Source: Tolypothrix sp. PCC 7712
Lineage (GTDB): Bacteria > Cyanobacteriota > Cyanobacteriia > Cyanobacteriales > Nostocaceae
NCBI RefSeq assembly: GCF_025860405.1
Contig: NZ_CP063785.1
Span: forward strand, 3,720,001 to 3,784,000
Reading direction: 5' to 3'
DNA: 64,000 nucleotides
Shown here piece after piece: positions 9,265-18,807 of the stretch. Positions within the stretch are counted from its first letter, which is position 1; every line of letters starts with the position of its first letter. A program made the position numbers and the translations under genes. The notes below the pieces were generated by a model. It was not told the DNA's origin. It saw only the letters and a program-made list of their open reading frames with translations, and ran no database searches.

Positions 9265-10989
9265 TTAACTAAACTGTTGAGCATAAAATCTTGCATAGCG
9301 GCGTTGAAATGCCAAAAGTTCCTCGTGGGTTCCAGATTCGACAATTTGTCCTTGTTCAAGTACTAAAATGCGATCGCATCTTTTTACTGTACTTAATCTA
9401 TGAGCAATAATAAATACAGTGCGACCTTTCATCAGCCTTTCTAAAGCTTCCTGTACCAAGGCTTCTGACTCTGAATCTAAGGCTGATGTGGCTTCATCTA
9501 GTATCAAAATTTGCGGGTTAAGGAGCACAGCACGGGCGATCGCAATTCTTTGTCTTTGTCCCCCTGATAAATTTACTCCACGCTCACCAACCAAAGTATC
9601 ATAACCTTCTGGTAGCTGGGTAATAAAATTGTGGGCATTAGCAATTTTCGCTGCGGCTTCCACTTCTGATATTGCAAAGGAATCTTGCCCAAAGGCAATA
9701 TTTTGAGCAATTGTGCCAGAAAACATGATAGTTTCTTGGGGAACAATGCCAATTTGTCGCCGCAGGCTATAAAGCGTGACATCGCGAATATCGACATCAT
9801 CAATCAATATTTGCCCAGATTCCGGATCGTAGAAGCGGGGTAGCAGATTTACAAATGTGGTTTTACCAGCACCAGAAGCACCCACAAGGGCGATCGCTTC
9901 TCCTGGTAATGCTAATAAATTAATATTTTTTAAGACAGATTCACCTGCTTTGTAGGCAAAGGAAACATGGCGATATTCTACCTTGCCTTGCACAGGTGGG
10001 AGGGCGATCGCATTCGGCTTTTCTAAAACTGTGGGTTGAATTGCTAATAATTCAAAAACTCGGTCAATGGATGCCTCGCCCTGCTTAAATTCGTTGTAAT
10101 TATTAGTAGTATGACCGATGGGGTCAATTAACAATGCTGCTGCTGTGAGGTAGCTGAAAAACTCGCCTACAGTTAAGTTGCGTTGCGAGATTTGCCATCC
10201 TCCCACTAACAATAATGATAAAGCACTTAAAGCTTCGAGGAAGCCGATAATGGGGATTTGAATGGCTTTGAGGCGTTCGGCTGAATATTTAGCTTTGAGG
10301 CTGTGTTCTGCTTCATGGCTAAACCGCACCATTTCGTAGGTTTCGGCGGCAAAAGCTTGGACTAACCGAATCCCACTAAATACTTCTGTGAGGATAGCCG
10401 ATAAACTAGAAACCCGATTTTGACTGCGACGAGAATATTTTTGTAACCTTTCGCCAAACCAACCAATCAAAATCCCCATTAATGGGGCTACAATCACCGT
10501 TGCGAGGGTGAGCTGCCAATTCAAGTAAATCATATAGATGGGAATTGCCAGCAATTGCAACACACAGGGGATTAAATCGTGAAATATTTTATTGACTACT
10601 TCCCCAATCCTGTCAATATCCTCAGTCAAGCGGTAAGATAAATCACCTGCTTTGGCGGTTTCAAAATAGCTGAGGTTAAGTTTTTGCAGATGTCCGTAAA
10701 CTTGCTTACGGAGAAGAAACGCTACTCTTAAAGCAGCTTGCGCCATGTAGATATCTTGCACAGACTGAAAAAAGCCACGTACCAGAAATACTACAGCACA
10801 GATGCCAGCTAGTTGTGCGATCGCTACTACATTACCCTCTCCAAAGGGCGTTGCCAATTTACCCGCGAGATTGATGAGTGTTAATGTCGCCAGCACATAT
10901 CCGATAATGCCGATAAATCCTTTGGTGATGGTTTGCCACTGGGTTCGGATATAAGGTAGCAGTTGCCAATAATTAGATCGCGTTTTCAA
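9265..10989 (-). CDS. ABC exporter, fused permease and ATPase (MsbA/MDR type)
   Basis: A 574-residue half-transporter. Six membrane segments lie at about 20-300, with the nucleotide-binding domain at about 335-574. Walker A is GASGAGKT (370-377), Q-loop Gln418, signature LSGGQ (474-478), Walker B ILILDE (494-499), and the H-loop His in IIAHRLS. All catalytic residues are present. The family exports lipids, polysaccharide precursors, peptides or drugs as a homodimer; the substrate cannot be told from sequence. It resembles exporters of the HepA/MsbA group. It is monocistronic. Confidence 0.9.
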   Translation of the reverse strand: MKTRSNYWQLLPYIRTQWQTITKGFIGIIGYVLATLTLINLAGKLATPFGEGNVVAIAQLAGICAVVFLVRGFFQSVQDIYMAQAALRVAFLLRKQVYGHLQKLNLSYFETAKAGDLSYRLTEDIDRIGEVVNKIFHDLIPCVLQLLAIPIYMIYLNWQLTLATVIVAPLMGILIGWFGERLQKYSRRSQNRVSSLSAILTEVFSGIRLVQAFAAETYEMVRFSHEAEHSLKAKYSAERLKAIQIPIIGFLEALSALSLLLVGGWQISQRNLTVGEFFSYLTAAALLIDPIGHTTNNYNEFKQGEASIDRVFELLAIQPTVLEKPNAIALPPVQGKVEYRHVSFAYKAGESVLKNINLLALPGEAIALVGASGAGKTTFVNLLPRFYDPESGQILIDDVDIRDVTLYSLRRQIGIVPQETIMFSGTIAQNIAFGQDSFAISEVEAAAKIANAHNFITQLPEGYDTLVGERGVNLSGGQRQRIAIARAVLLNPQILILDEATSALDSESEALVQEALERLMKGRTVFIIAHRLSTVKRCDRILVLEQGQIVESGTHEELLAFQRRYARFYAQQFS

Positions 10990-11320
10990 GCTGTCACATC
11001 CACAATAATTTCTTTCTTTGTTTGACGCTATCAGTTTTTGTGGAGTTTCTGAATAGTTAGGCGAAAAAAAATAGTCAAAGAAGGCTGTTCGCCTAGCGTC
11101 TCCGATAGGAGAAGTATGAAACCCAACACCATAAATTCTCAGTTTTTTTGTAGGGTGTGTTATGCCGTAGGCTAACGCACCTGTAATAGTTAACAGTAAG
11201 CTGTAATTACTTAACCTAGGTGAACATATAAATGAAGTGTATTAATGTATGATTATTAACTAATGATATTTTTAAGTCTTTCATGTTTGAGTGTGATGTT
11301 GACAGCAAAAATCACACTAT
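10990..11320. other. Spacer with dispersed palindromes
   Basis: 331 bp without a gene. It holds an imperfect hairpin at 11150-11181 (GGTGTGTTA pairing with TAACGCACC) and a short CTCCGATAGGAG palindrome near 11100. Both look like dispersed repeat debris rather than coding sequence. Confidence 0.5.
11150..11181. repeat. Dispersed GTAGGGTGTGTTA...TAACGCACC hairpin, copy 1
   Basis: A 9-bp imperfect stem with a 10-nt loop. A close relative is at 12605-12636, and a variant hairpin (GGATGCGTTA/TAACGCATCC) follows htpG at 47144-47169. Copies flank the PD-(D/E)XK pair on both sides. Confidence 0.65.
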
Positions 11321-11953
11321 CTACTTAATCTTGTCTTTTACCCAATTTCGGAATGATTTCAACAAAGCAATTTCTCCCATGCTTTTACTTCGCTGAATAA
11401 AGCTGCTGATGTCGCTTACTGATACTAAAGGAAAAGCAATACTAAATTCACACTCAACATATTGCCCTTCTAACAATTGATAAAATTTTAAATCTTGCCC
11501 GTTATATCTCCATAATTCCTGAACACCCAGTACTGAGTAAATCCCAAATTTATTCACTGAACTATGAGTAATATCAATCTCAATTGCTAAGTCAGGCGGT
11601 GGATCGGTTTCTAAATTTAATTTCTCTTTGCCCCTCACTTGCGATTCAGTTTGTATATAGTAGCAATTATCTGGTTCTATACCTCGTTTTGCTATTCGTT
11701 GTTTCAATGTTGTAGAGCCAGCACTTTTAATTTCGATTGACAATTCTTCTGCTAAAATCAAAATCAAGCGATCAAATTGAATTTTGGGATTTTCATGTTC
11801 AAAAAGTGGAGTCATAATTTCTAAAGTGCCACAGTCATAAGCAAATCTAGAGCCTCTGTCCTCTCCTGTATCTCTGAGTAAGGCTTCAAAGGTATCCCAG
11901 CTAATGTTATATAGCACTGTTCTTTGTTCGGCAGGTGTAGACTTGACCAGCAT
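11321..11953 (-). CDS. Uma2 family (DUF820) putative nuclease
   Basis: A 210-residue protein. The Uma2 fold is a PD-(D/E)XK nuclease type, with visible motifs PPDLAIEIDI (about 128-137) and the preceding GTLEIMTPLFEHE. Uma2 families are greatly expanded in filamentous cyanobacteria and their biological role is unclear. It starts 1 bp after the stop of the next gene upstream (11955-12590), so the two form a transcription unit with tight spacing. Confidence 0.75.
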   Translation of the reverse strand: MLVKSTPAEQRTVLYNISWDTFEALLRDTGEDRGSRFAYDCGTLEIMTPLFEHENPKIQFDRLILILAEELSIEIKSAGSTTLKQRIAKRGIEPDNCYYIQTESQVRGKEKLNLETDPPPDLAIEIDITHSSVNKFGIYSVLGVQELWRYNGQDLKFYQLLEGQYVECEFSIAFPLVSVSDISSFIQRSKSMGEIALLKSFRNWVKDKIK

Positions 11954-11954
11954 A

Positions 11955-12590
11955 TTACAATAATTCTTCTGTCAGAATGCTAGATAAAATTCCTAAAATT
12001 TTACCTATATCATTAATATAATATTCATTCAAATCAATCTCTACCATTTGTCCCAGAAGCTTTAAAAACTTCCAGTTAGTTCCAGTAGTAACAGTTCCAT
12101 AAATTGTTTGAATATTGTTTCCCTCACGTTCGTTAAACAATTTAGCTGCTATCATTTCTGCAACACACTGACCTAAACCAGCATTGAGATTTTCTTTTTT
12201 AGCTTCTACAATCGTTATCACTGGAGCATTAACAATTAATAATTCTGGGGAACGGCTAATAATAAAATCACAATTACCATTTAATCCTTGTGATGTTTCG
12301 ACAGTAAAATCTATACCTGAAAATAAACTGATTTGATTATTTAAATATTTTCTAATAGCAATTAAGATAGGCGCAATAATCATCTCAGAACGAGATTTCT
12401 CTGTATTACTAGCAAGAGCTAAAGGTATATTTTCCTGTAATATTTCTGCGAGTAATGGCGGACAGATAATTTCAGGCACAGATGCAAATATATTAATTTT
12501 ATCAGCAATAGTTAAGTTAAAAGCTTTTCTAACTTTATCTAAAGTAAAGTCACTGTATGACATTGAATTTACTCCTGTAAATCTTCCCAA
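11955..12590 (-). CDS. Conserved protein with PD-(D/E)XK-like motif
   Basis: 211 residues from the first GTG/ATG-type start; a Met at residue 10 ([11 protein letters not shown]) is a more typical start. The stretch NCDFIIS, followed about 15 residues later by [10 protein letters not shown], has the Asp...Glu-Xaa-Lys layout of restriction-endonuclease-like folds. I do not recognise a named family. It is directly upstream of, and nearly abutting, the Uma2 gene, which suggests they act together or are co-regulated. Confidence 0.6.
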   Translation of the reverse strand: MGRFTGVNSMSYSDFTLDKVRKAFNLTIADKINIFASVPEIICPPLLAEILQENIPLALASNTEKSRSEMIIAPILIAIRKYLNNQISLFSGIDFTVETSQGLNGNCDFIISRSPELLIVNAPVITIVEAKKENLNAGLGQCVAEMIAAKLFNEREGNNIQTIYGTVTTGTNWKFLKLLGQMVEIDLNEYYINDIGKILGILSSILTEELL

Positions 12591-12604
12591 TTATTAATTT
12601 AAAT

Positions 12605-12636
12605 GTAGGGTGTGTTGTCGCGCAGCGCAACGCACC
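12605..12636. repeat. Dispersed GTAGGGTGTGTTG...CAACGCACC hairpin, copy 2
   Basis: Same family as 11150-11181, with a 9-bp stem containing one G-T pair and a GC-rich loop. It lies just upstream of the PD-(D/E)XK pair. Confidence 0.6.
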
Positions 12637-12743
12637 GTCAACAATTCAAGGTATTTAAACCCATTAAAAATTAAATTGTGCCAATTATTAGCCTCATATA
12701 TAGCTAATAGTTGACACAATTAATTTGAAAATATTGACGATTT

Positions 12744-14006
12744 TTAGCCGAAGATTCCCGCAAAAAATTCCAGAGTGTCCTTCAACGCCTTGATGAAAAT
12801 ATCAATTTCTTCACGGGTATTGTAGAAAGATAAACTTGCCCGTGCAGTTCCCGCAATATTTAAGTAGCGGTGTAATGGTTGAGTGCAATGATGTCCAGCA
12901 CGGATGGCTACGCCTTCTTGATCTAATAATGTAGATAAGTCGTTGGCGTGGACTTCGGAAGTTGTAAACGATGCTAAAGCGGCTCTCCCTTCTCCTTTAG
13001 CATCTGGCTTGGGGCCGTAAATCCGCACTTGGGGAATTTGTTCTAATTGTTGGAACAAATAAGCTGTTAATTCGGCTTCATAGGCATGGATTTTATCCAT
13101 ACCAATACTAGTAAGATAATCTATAGCTGCACCAAGAGCGATCGCTTCGCCAATTGCAGGTGTACCCGCTTCAAATTTATGGGGTAATTCTGCATAGGTA
13201 GAATGGTCTAAATAGACTTCTGCAATCATCTCACCACCACCGAAAAATGGTGGCATAGATTCTAGTAATTCTAACTTGCCATATAAGAATCCTATGCCAG
13301 TTGGGGCACACATTTTATGACCGGAGGCTACTAACCAATCACAGTCTATTTCTTGTACATCAATGGGCATATGGGGGACACTTTGGCAAGCATCCATTAA
13401 GAATTTCGCGCCGTATCTGTGAGCAATCGTAGCTATTTCTTGGACTGGATTAATACAACCCAAGGTATTAGAAACATGAACCACTGACACCAATTTTGTT
13501 TTTTCGGAAATCAGTGATTTAAATTGTTCTAAATCAAAGGTTTCTTCTGGTGTTAGTTCGACAAACTTGAGTACCGCACCCGTTTTTTGTGCCACAAATT
13601 GCCAAGGAACAATATTACTGTGGTGTTCCATCACCGAGAGAATAATTTCATCTCCTGGCTGCAAATTGTTCATTCCCCAGCTATAAGCTACCAAATTAAT
13701 CGCTTCACTCGCGTTGCGGGTGTAGACAATTTCTTGACGCGATGCAGCATTGATAAATTTGGCTACTTTATCTCTAGCACCTTCATAAGCATCGGTAGCT
13801 TTAGCACTGAGAATATGGGCACCCCGATGGACGTTGGCATTATACTGCTCGTAATAATCTCGCAGGGTATTTAATACTGGCAGAGGTTTTTGAGAAGTAG
13901 CAGCATTATCCAGGTAAACTAAGGGTTTACCATTGACTACCTGACGCAAGATAGGGAAGTCAATACGTACTTGATCGGCTAAGGTTTTGGTAGAAGTAAA
14001 AGTCAT
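12744..14006 (-). CDS. sufS: Cysteine desulfurase SufS
   Basis: A 420-residue class II (SufS-type) PLP enzyme that takes sulfur from cysteine for Fe-S cluster assembly. The PLP lysine is Lys231 in [12 protein letters not shown], and the persulfide-forming cysteine is Cys374 in [11 protein letters not shown]. The length is normal. It is the last gene of sufBCDS, 41 bp after sufD, and that spacer consists almost wholly of heptamer repeats. No separate SufE gene is seen nearby. Confidence 0.95.
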   Translation of the reverse strand: MTFTSTKTLADQVRIDFPILRQVVNGKPLVYLDNAATSQKPLPVLNTLRDYYEQYNANVHRGAHILSAKATDAYEGARDKVAKFINAASRQEIVYTRNASEAINLVAYSWGMNNLQPGDEIILSVMEHHSNIVPWQFVAQKTGAVLKFVELTPEETFDLEQFKSLISEKTKLVSVVHVSNTLGCINPVQEIATIAHRYGAKFLMDACQSVPHMPIDVQEIDCDWLVASGHKMCAPTGIGFLYGKLELLESMPPFFGGGEMIAEVYLDHSTYAELPHKFEAGTPAIGEAIALGAAIDYLTSIGMDKIHAYEAELTAYLFQQLEQIPQVRIYGPKPDAKGEGRAALASFTTSEVHANDLSTLLDQEGVAIRAGHHCTQPLHRYLNIAGTARASLSFYNTREEIDIFIKALKDTLEFFAGIFG

Positions 14007-14019
14007 TGGTAATTAATGA

Positions 14020-14054
14020 TTTGTCATTTGTCCTTTGTCATTTGTCCTTAGTCA
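14020..14054. repeat. Five heptamers filling the sufD-sufS spacer
   Basis: TTTGTCA, TTTGTCC, TTTGTCA, TTTGTCC and TTAGTCA follow each other without gaps. The last unit contains the sufD stop codon and its final Asp codon. The array therefore overlaps coding sequence and leaves little other sequence for a sufS ribosome binding site. Confidence 0.85.
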
Positions 14055-15394
14055 TTAGATGTCTTAAGACTCTTGACTGTGTTTAACAGACTTTCCCTAA
14101 GAGAGGGAACTGGTATTTGATTAATGATTTCAGCAGCAAAAGCGTTAATTAACAAATTTCGGGCGGCGTTTTCATCAATGCCCCGACTTTGCAGATAAAA
14201 TATTTCATCATCTTCTAACTGGCTAACGGTAGCACCGTGAGCGCATTTGACGTTATCTGCAGTAATTTCTAGTTGGGGTTTGGTATCAACTCTCGCTTTG
14301 GATGATAGTAGCAAATTCCGATTTAATTGTGCGGCATCTGTGAGCTGTGCTGGTTTGGGCACAAAAACCTTGCCATTAAATACAGCATGGGCGCGATCGC
14401 CTACAATACATTTGTGCAATTGCTTACTTGTACCATAGGGATGATTGAGGGCGATCGCACTGTGAGTATCAGCTAACTGATTGCCAAATATTACCGTCAA
14501 CCCGTTGAGGGTGGTTTGAGTTTGTTCACCAGTTTGCAAAATCTCTAAATTATGGCGTGACAGCTTGCCACCAAAGCTAATAGCATGACAGCTATAGCGA
14601 CTATCACGAGCTTGTGCGATCGCAGTTTTACCAATATGGAAAGCCTCTGTACTTTCACGCTCAACTCTTGTGTGACTGACTTCGGCATTCTCAGCTAGCC
14701 AAATTTCCGTCACTGCATTGGTGAAGTAAACCGCTTCCTCTGCGTTCTCTGCGCCTCTGCGGTTCGTAAACTCTTCCACCAAAGTCACCTGCGAACCGCT
14801 TTCCGCTACCACCAAACAACGTGGCTGCGAAATCGTTGCTTTTTCCCCTGCAACTGTAATAAATAACAAGTGAATTGGCGTTGCAACTGCTACATTCTTC
14901 TTCACCAATACCACGGCTGCATCAGTCAAACCAGCAGTATTCAGAGCGGTGAAAACTTCCTGCTGTCCTTCACTTTGGGCTAAATACTGCCGTACCCGTT
15001 CTTGTTCAGCCACAGGTAAAGCTGTCAAATTATTGACAACTACACCCGCAGGTAAATCTGCAATTGCAGATAATTCTGGTGCGTACACACCGTTAACAAA
15101 TACCAAACGACTGTTAGCAGCTTCAGGTAGAGTCAGCGCTGCAATATCTGTAGAGATTAATTGCTTCTCTACCTGGAATTCCAGCTTTCGCAACGCTGAC
15201 AAATCTGTAAAGCGCCATTCTTCATCGCGGGAGGTGGGAACAGTGGAATGACGCACCACATTCGCAGCAGCTTGGCTAACTTCTTGTAACCAACATGCTG
15301 CTGGTTGTGCTGTTACCTGTGCTAATAAGCCACTGAGATACTCATCTCTATCCAGCAAACTCGAAATTGAACTGGGGGAAACTTGAATAGTCAT
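14048..15394 (-). CDS. sufD: Fe-S cluster assembly protein SufD
   Basis: A 448-residue scaffold partner of SufB in the SufBC2D complex, recognised by its beta-helix core and by DEEWRFTDL near residue 60 and ARNLLINAFAAEII near the C-terminus. Its start overlaps the last base of sufC (position 15394), indicating translational coupling. The 3' end (SND, stop) lies within a heptamer repeat. Confidence 0.93.
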   Translation of the reverse strand: MTIQVSPSSISSLLDRDEYLSGLLAQVTAQPAACWLQEVSQAAANVVRHSTVPTSRDEEWRFTDLSALRKLEFQVEKQLISTDIAALTLPEAANSRLVFVNGVYAPELSAIADLPAGVVVNNLTALPVAEQERVRQYLAQSEGQQEVFTALNTAGLTDAAVVLVKKNVAVATPIHLLFITVAGEKATISQPRCLVVAESGSQVTLVEEFTNRRGAENAEEAVYFTNAVTEIWLAENAEVSHTRVERESTEAFHIGKTAIAQARDSRYSCHAISFGGKLSRHNLEILQTGEQTQTTLNGLTVIFGNQLADTHSAIALNHPYGTSKQLHKCIVGDRAHAVFNGKVFVPKPAQLTDAAQLNRNLLLSSKARVDTKPQLEITADNVKCAHGATVSQLEDDEIFYLQSRGIDENAARNLLINAFAAEIINQIPVPSLRESLLNTVKSLKTSND

Positions 15395-16182
15395 TACACA
15401 CCCACCTCAACCGCAGCTTCTTCCAGAATCCAGTCGTAACCGCGAGACTCTAACTCTAGCGCCAATTCCTTACCACCAGTAGTAAGAATTCGTCCATGTG
15501 CCATCACATGCACAAAGTCAGGCACAATATAGTCGAGTAAGCGCTGATAGTGAGTAATCAAAATTGTGGCATTTTCGGGACTAGCTAAATGGTTAACCCC
15601 ACCAGCGACAATTTTTAGCGCATCAATATCTAAACCAGAATCGGTTTCATCCAAAATTGCTAACTTCGGTTCTAGTAGCGCCATTTGCAGAATTTCATTG
15701 CGCTTCTTCTCACCACCAGAAAATCCTTCATTGACACTGCGGCTGAGGAAAGAGGGATTCATCTTCACCACTTCCAACTTTTCTTCTACCAAATCGTCAA
15801 AATCAAAAGCATCCAGTTCTTCTAAACCCTGTGCTTTGCGACGAGAATTATATGCAACGCGCAAGAAATCTAAATTGCTGACACCGGGAATTTCTAGGGG
15901 ATATTGAAACGCTAAAAATACACCACTTCTCGCCCGTTCTTCTGCTTCCAATTCCAGCAGATTTTGTCCTTGGAAAATTACCTCGCCACCAGTGACTTCA
16001 TAAGCTGGATGTCCCGCCAATACTTTAGAAAAGGTACTCTTTCCAGAACCGTTCGGCCCCATAATCGCATGGATTTCGCCTGCACGAACTTCCAGATTTA
16101 CACCCTTCAGAATCGGTGTCCCATCAACTGTAGCTGTCAGATCCTTAACTGACAGTACAACTTCGCTATTTTCCACAATCAT
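15394..16182 (-). CDS. sufC: Fe-S cluster assembly ATPase SufC
   Basis: A 262-residue ABC-type ATPase. Walker A is GPNGSGKST (42-50), the signature is FSGGEKKR and Walker B is [12 protein letters not shown]. It powers conformational change of SufB-SufD during cluster assembly in the cytoplasm. It lies 56 bp after sufB and overlaps sufD by one base. Confidence 0.96.
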   Translation of the reverse strand: MIVENSEVVLSVKDLTATVDGTPILKGVNLEVRAGEIHAIMGPNGSGKSTFSKVLAGHPAYEVTGGEVIFQGQNLLELEAEERARSGVFLAFQYPLEIPGVSNLDFLRVAYNSRRKAQGLEELDAFDFDDLVEEKLEVVKMNPSFLSRSVNEGFSGGEKKRNEILQMALLEPKLAILDETDSGLDIDALKIVAGGVNHLASPENATILITHYQRLLDYIVPDFVHVMAHGRILTTGGKELALELESRGYDWILEEAAVEVGV

Positions 16183-16238
16183 GTTCTCTCTCTCTTCTCT
16201 CTCTCAGTTCGTAATCAACGGTTCAGTGCGGTTGAATA

Positions 16239-17678
16239 TTAACCAACACTACCTTCTAATTTCAAGCTCAATAATTTATCAGCTTCCACCGCAAATTCCA
16301 TTGGTAGCTGATTAAACACATCCTTGCAGAAGCCGCTAATCATCATCGAAATAGCATCTTCTGCCGAAATGCCCCTTTGGGCAAAGTAAAATAGCTGATC
16401 TTCCCCAATTTTGGAAGTAGAAGCTTCATGTTCTACCTTGGCACTGTTATTTTGTACCTGAATATAGGGGAAAGTATTAGCATGGGCATTATCGCCAATC
16501 AGCATGGAGTCGCACTGCGAATAATTTCTCGCACCTTGCGCTTTCGGGTTAACTTTTACCAAACCCCGATAGCTATTGCTGGAGTTACCTGCAGAAATTC
16601 CTTTAGAAATAATTGTGCTGCGAGTGTTTTTCCCAACATGAATCATTTTGGTACCTGTGTCGGCTTGCTGCATATTATTTGTCAGCGCCACCGAGTAAAA
16701 TTCACCCACAGAGTTATCACCAACTAATACGCAGCTAGGATACTTCCAAGTAATCGCTGAACCTGTTTCTACCTGAGTCCAGGAAATCTTGGAATTGACA
16801 CCCTGACACAAACCGCGCTTGGTAACAAAGTTGTAAATTCCACCTTTACCGTTAGCATCGCCAGCGTACCAGTTCTGCACGGTGGAGTATTTAATTTCGG
16901 CGTTATCCAGCGCCACTAGTTCTACCACAGCAGCGTGTAGTTGATTGCTGTCATACATGGGCGCGGTACAACCTTCCAGGTAGGAAACATAGCTACCTTC
17001 TTCAGCCACAATCAATGTCCGCTCAAATTGTCCTGTATCACCAGAGTTGATGCGGAAGTAGGTAGACAGTTCCATCGGGCATTTTACGCCTTTAGGAATA
17101 TAGACAAAAGAACCATCGCTAAATACAGCAGCGTTGAGAGCCGCAAAGTAATTGTCAGCTACCGGAACGACACTACCCAGATATTTTTTGATCAGTTCTG
17201 GATGTTCCCGCAATGCTTCAGAAATTGAGCAGAAAATCACGCCATCTTTAGCTAGCTTTTCCTTAAAGGTTGTGGCGACGGAAACGCTATCAAAAATTGC
17301 ATCAACGGCGACGTTGGCGAGGCGCTTTTGCTCAGATAGAGGAATACCTAACTTTTCAAAGGTTTCTAACAGGGTGGGATCGACTTCATCCAGACTTTCC
17401 AGCTTCTGTTTTTTCTGTTTGGGAGCTGAATAGTAGATGATATCCTGGTAATCTATTGGTGGATACTTGACATTAGGCCAAGTTGGTTCTGTCATCTTCA
17501 GCCACTGGCGATACGCTCTGAGGCGAAACTCCAGCATAAATTCCGGCTCTTCTTTCTTGGCGGAAATTAAGCGGATAATGTCCTCGTTTAGTCCACGCGG
17601 AATAGTGTCGGCTTCAATATCGGTGACGAAGCCGTACTTGTAGGGTTGGTTGACTAAGGTTTTGACAGTGGCACTCAT
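16239..17678 (-). CDS. sufB: Fe-S cluster assembly protein SufB
   Basis: A 479-residue scaffold on which the nascent cluster is built with SufC and SufD. Characteristic stretches are [20 protein letters not shown] and the C-terminal [15 protein letters not shown]. It is the first gene of sufBCDS. Its 243-bp upstream region is shared with divergent sufR and carries two matching palindromes, the expected SufR operators. Confidence 0.96.
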   Translation of the reverse strand: MSATVKTLVNQPYKYGFVTDIEADTIPRGLNEDIIRLISAKKEEPEFMLEFRLRAYRQWLKMTEPTWPNVKYPPIDYQDIIYYSAPKQKKQKLESLDEVDPTLLETFEKLGIPLSEQKRLANVAVDAIFDSVSVATTFKEKLAKDGVIFCSISEALREHPELIKKYLGSVVPVADNYFAALNAAVFSDGSFVYIPKGVKCPMELSTYFRINSGDTGQFERTLIVAEEGSYVSYLEGCTAPMYDSNQLHAAVVELVALDNAEIKYSTVQNWYAGDANGKGGIYNFVTKRGLCQGVNSKISWTQVETGSAITWKYPSCVLVGDNSVGEFYSVALTNNMQQADTGTKMIHVGKNTRSTIISKGISAGNSSNSYRGLVKVNPKAQGARNYSQCDSMLIGDNAHANTFPYIQVQNNSAKVEHEASTSKIGEDQLFYFAQRGISAEDAISMMISGFCKDVFNQLPMEFAVEADKLLSLKLEGSVG

Positions 17679-17804
17679 CGGTAGTAATCTCTCGTGTTCT
17701 TTAGGATCTCTCTCTAGGAGCGGAGACGGGCTTGGTTTTAGCCGATTCCCATCTCGCGTTACTGAGTGGTTACACGGCTGCTACAATAGGAATTGAGACT
17801 AAAA

Positions 17805-17820
17805 CAACAACAATGTTGTT
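17805..17820. promoter_or_regulatory. Predicted SufR operator 1
   Basis: AACAACA-A-TGTTGTT (17806-17820) is a perfect 7-bp inverted repeat with a one-base centre, and the segment 17805-17818 also reads CAAC-N6-GTTG, the pattern described for SufR sites in Synechocystis. It is about 127 bp upstream of the sufB start. Holo-SufR is expected to repress from here. Confidence 0.8.
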
Positions 17821-17849
17821 TAATGTATCTTCATTTTACGCTAAATTAA

Positions 17850-17865
17850 CAACAACAATGTTGTT
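17850..17865. promoter_or_regulatory. Predicted SufR operator 2
   Basis: An identical 15-bp palindrome at 17851-17865, with CAAC-N6-GTTG at 17850-17863, exactly 45 bp from operator 1 and 57 bp upstream of the sufR ATG. The position fits autoregulation of sufR. Confidence 0.8.
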
Positions 17866-17921
17866 TAAGTCAAATTTTCCTAGAAATTTTTTGGACGTTT
17901 GCAGAGCGTCTCCCCAAAAAG

Positions 17922-18602
17922 ATGACGACTACCCACCAGTCCTCAACCAAGCAAGACATTCTGGAATATCTCCAGAAACACTCACAAGCAACCGCTTTTG
18001 AGCTAGCCGAAGTTTTAGATATTAGCCCCCAAGCGATTCGCCGCCATCTCAAGGATTTGGAGGCGGAAGAGCTAATTTTGTATTCCACCGCAGTGCAAGC
18101 GGGAATGGGGCGGCCCCAGCACGTTTATCAACTGAGTTCTAGAGGACGCGATCGCCTACATCGACAACAGAGCGATCGCTTTGGTGATAGTTATGGTGAT
18201 TTTGCTGTTTCCTTGCTGGATACCTTAGCAGAAACAGTAGGCAAAGACCAAGTCACATCAATCTTACAAAAACAGTGGGAGCGTAAAGCCCAAGAATACC
18301 GCGATCGCTTAGGTCAAGGTTCTCTAGCCGAACGGTTAGCCAAATTAGTGGAACTCAGACAAGCCGAAGGTTTTATGGCAGAGTTTCACCCCTTAGATTC
18401 TCAAGAATTATTAGAGAGCGATCGCTTCATCTTTATGGAGCATAAATGTGCTATCTCCAATGTTGCTGAATCCTTCCCCAGTATTTGCGGTCATGAATTA
18501 GAAATGTTCGCCGCCGTCTTACCAGATTGCACAGTCGAGCGCACCCACTGGATTATCAATGGTGAACATCGTTGTGGCTATTTGGTGAAAGCGAGGGATT
18601 AG
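17922..18602 (+). CDS. sufR: Fe-S sensing repressor SufR
   Basis: A 226-residue DeoR/MarR-like regulator with an N-terminal winged helix (AFELAEVLDISPQAIRRHLK, about 25-44). The four C-terminal cysteines Cys176, Cys189, Cys203 and Cys218 have the SufR spacing C-X12-C-X13-C-X14-C for a 4Fe-4S cluster. In cyanobacteria it represses sufBCDS and itself when the cluster is present. It is divergent from sufB. The TAG stop is the first triplet of a G-rich heptamer array. Confidence 0.95.
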   Translation: MTTTHQSSTKQDILEYLQKHSQATAFELAEVLDISPQAIRRHLKDLEAEELILYSTAVQAGMGRPQHVYQLSSRGRDRLHRQQSDRFGDSYGDFAVSLLDTLAETVGKDQVTSILQKQWERKAQEYRDRLGQGSLAERLAKLVELRQAEGFMAEFHPLDSQELLESDRFIFMEHKCAISNVAESFPSICGHELEMFAAVLPDCTVERTHWIINGEHRCGYLVKARD

Positions 18603-18690
18603 GGATTGGGGATTAGGGATTGGGGACTAGGGATTGGGGAACTCGGGGCCCCCTCTGGGGATAAGGGGTAATGGGGACTGGGGACTGGGG
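18602..18690 (+). repeat. G-rich heptamer array directly after the sufR stop
   Basis: G-tracts spaced by ATT, ACT or ATTA begin at the sufR stop codon and run about 90 bp. The segment 18635-18677 (43 nt) is identical to the reverse complement of 21264-21306 downstream of the DUF3352 gene. The G-tract spacing could support G-quadruplexes in the sufR 3' end. Confidence 0.85.
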
Positions 18691-18701
18691 GAAATAACCA
18701 T

Positions 18702-18743
18702 TACCAATTACCAATTACCAATTACCAATTACCAATTACCAAT
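18702..18743. repeat. Six TACCAAT heptamers (STRR)
   Basis: Six perfect tandem copies of TACCAAT. This is the short-tandem-repeat class typical of heterocystous cyanobacteria, and it is not a CRISPR array because there are no spacers. Confidence 0.9.
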
Positions 18744-18762
18744 TAAAAAATTACTTTTGTAC

Positions 18763-18782
18763 AGACGCGATTAATCGCGTCT
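18763..18782. repeat. 20-bp palindrome (dispersed element, copy B)
   Basis: AGACGCGATTAATCGCGTCT, identical to the core of the 3090-3113 copy, lying 26 bp before the small gene at 18808. Confidence 0.75.
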
Positions 18783-18807
18783 CTCCGCTCTTGATAAAAA
18801 TTTATTT

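Noticed and set aside
9172..9366. Short plus-strand frame after the secreted protein gene
   Set aside because: Overlaps the 3' end of the ABC exporter gene on the other strand, with poor codon use.
18702..18743. Possible CRISPR array
   Set aside because: Seven-bp direct repeats without spacers; typical STRR, and no cas genes.
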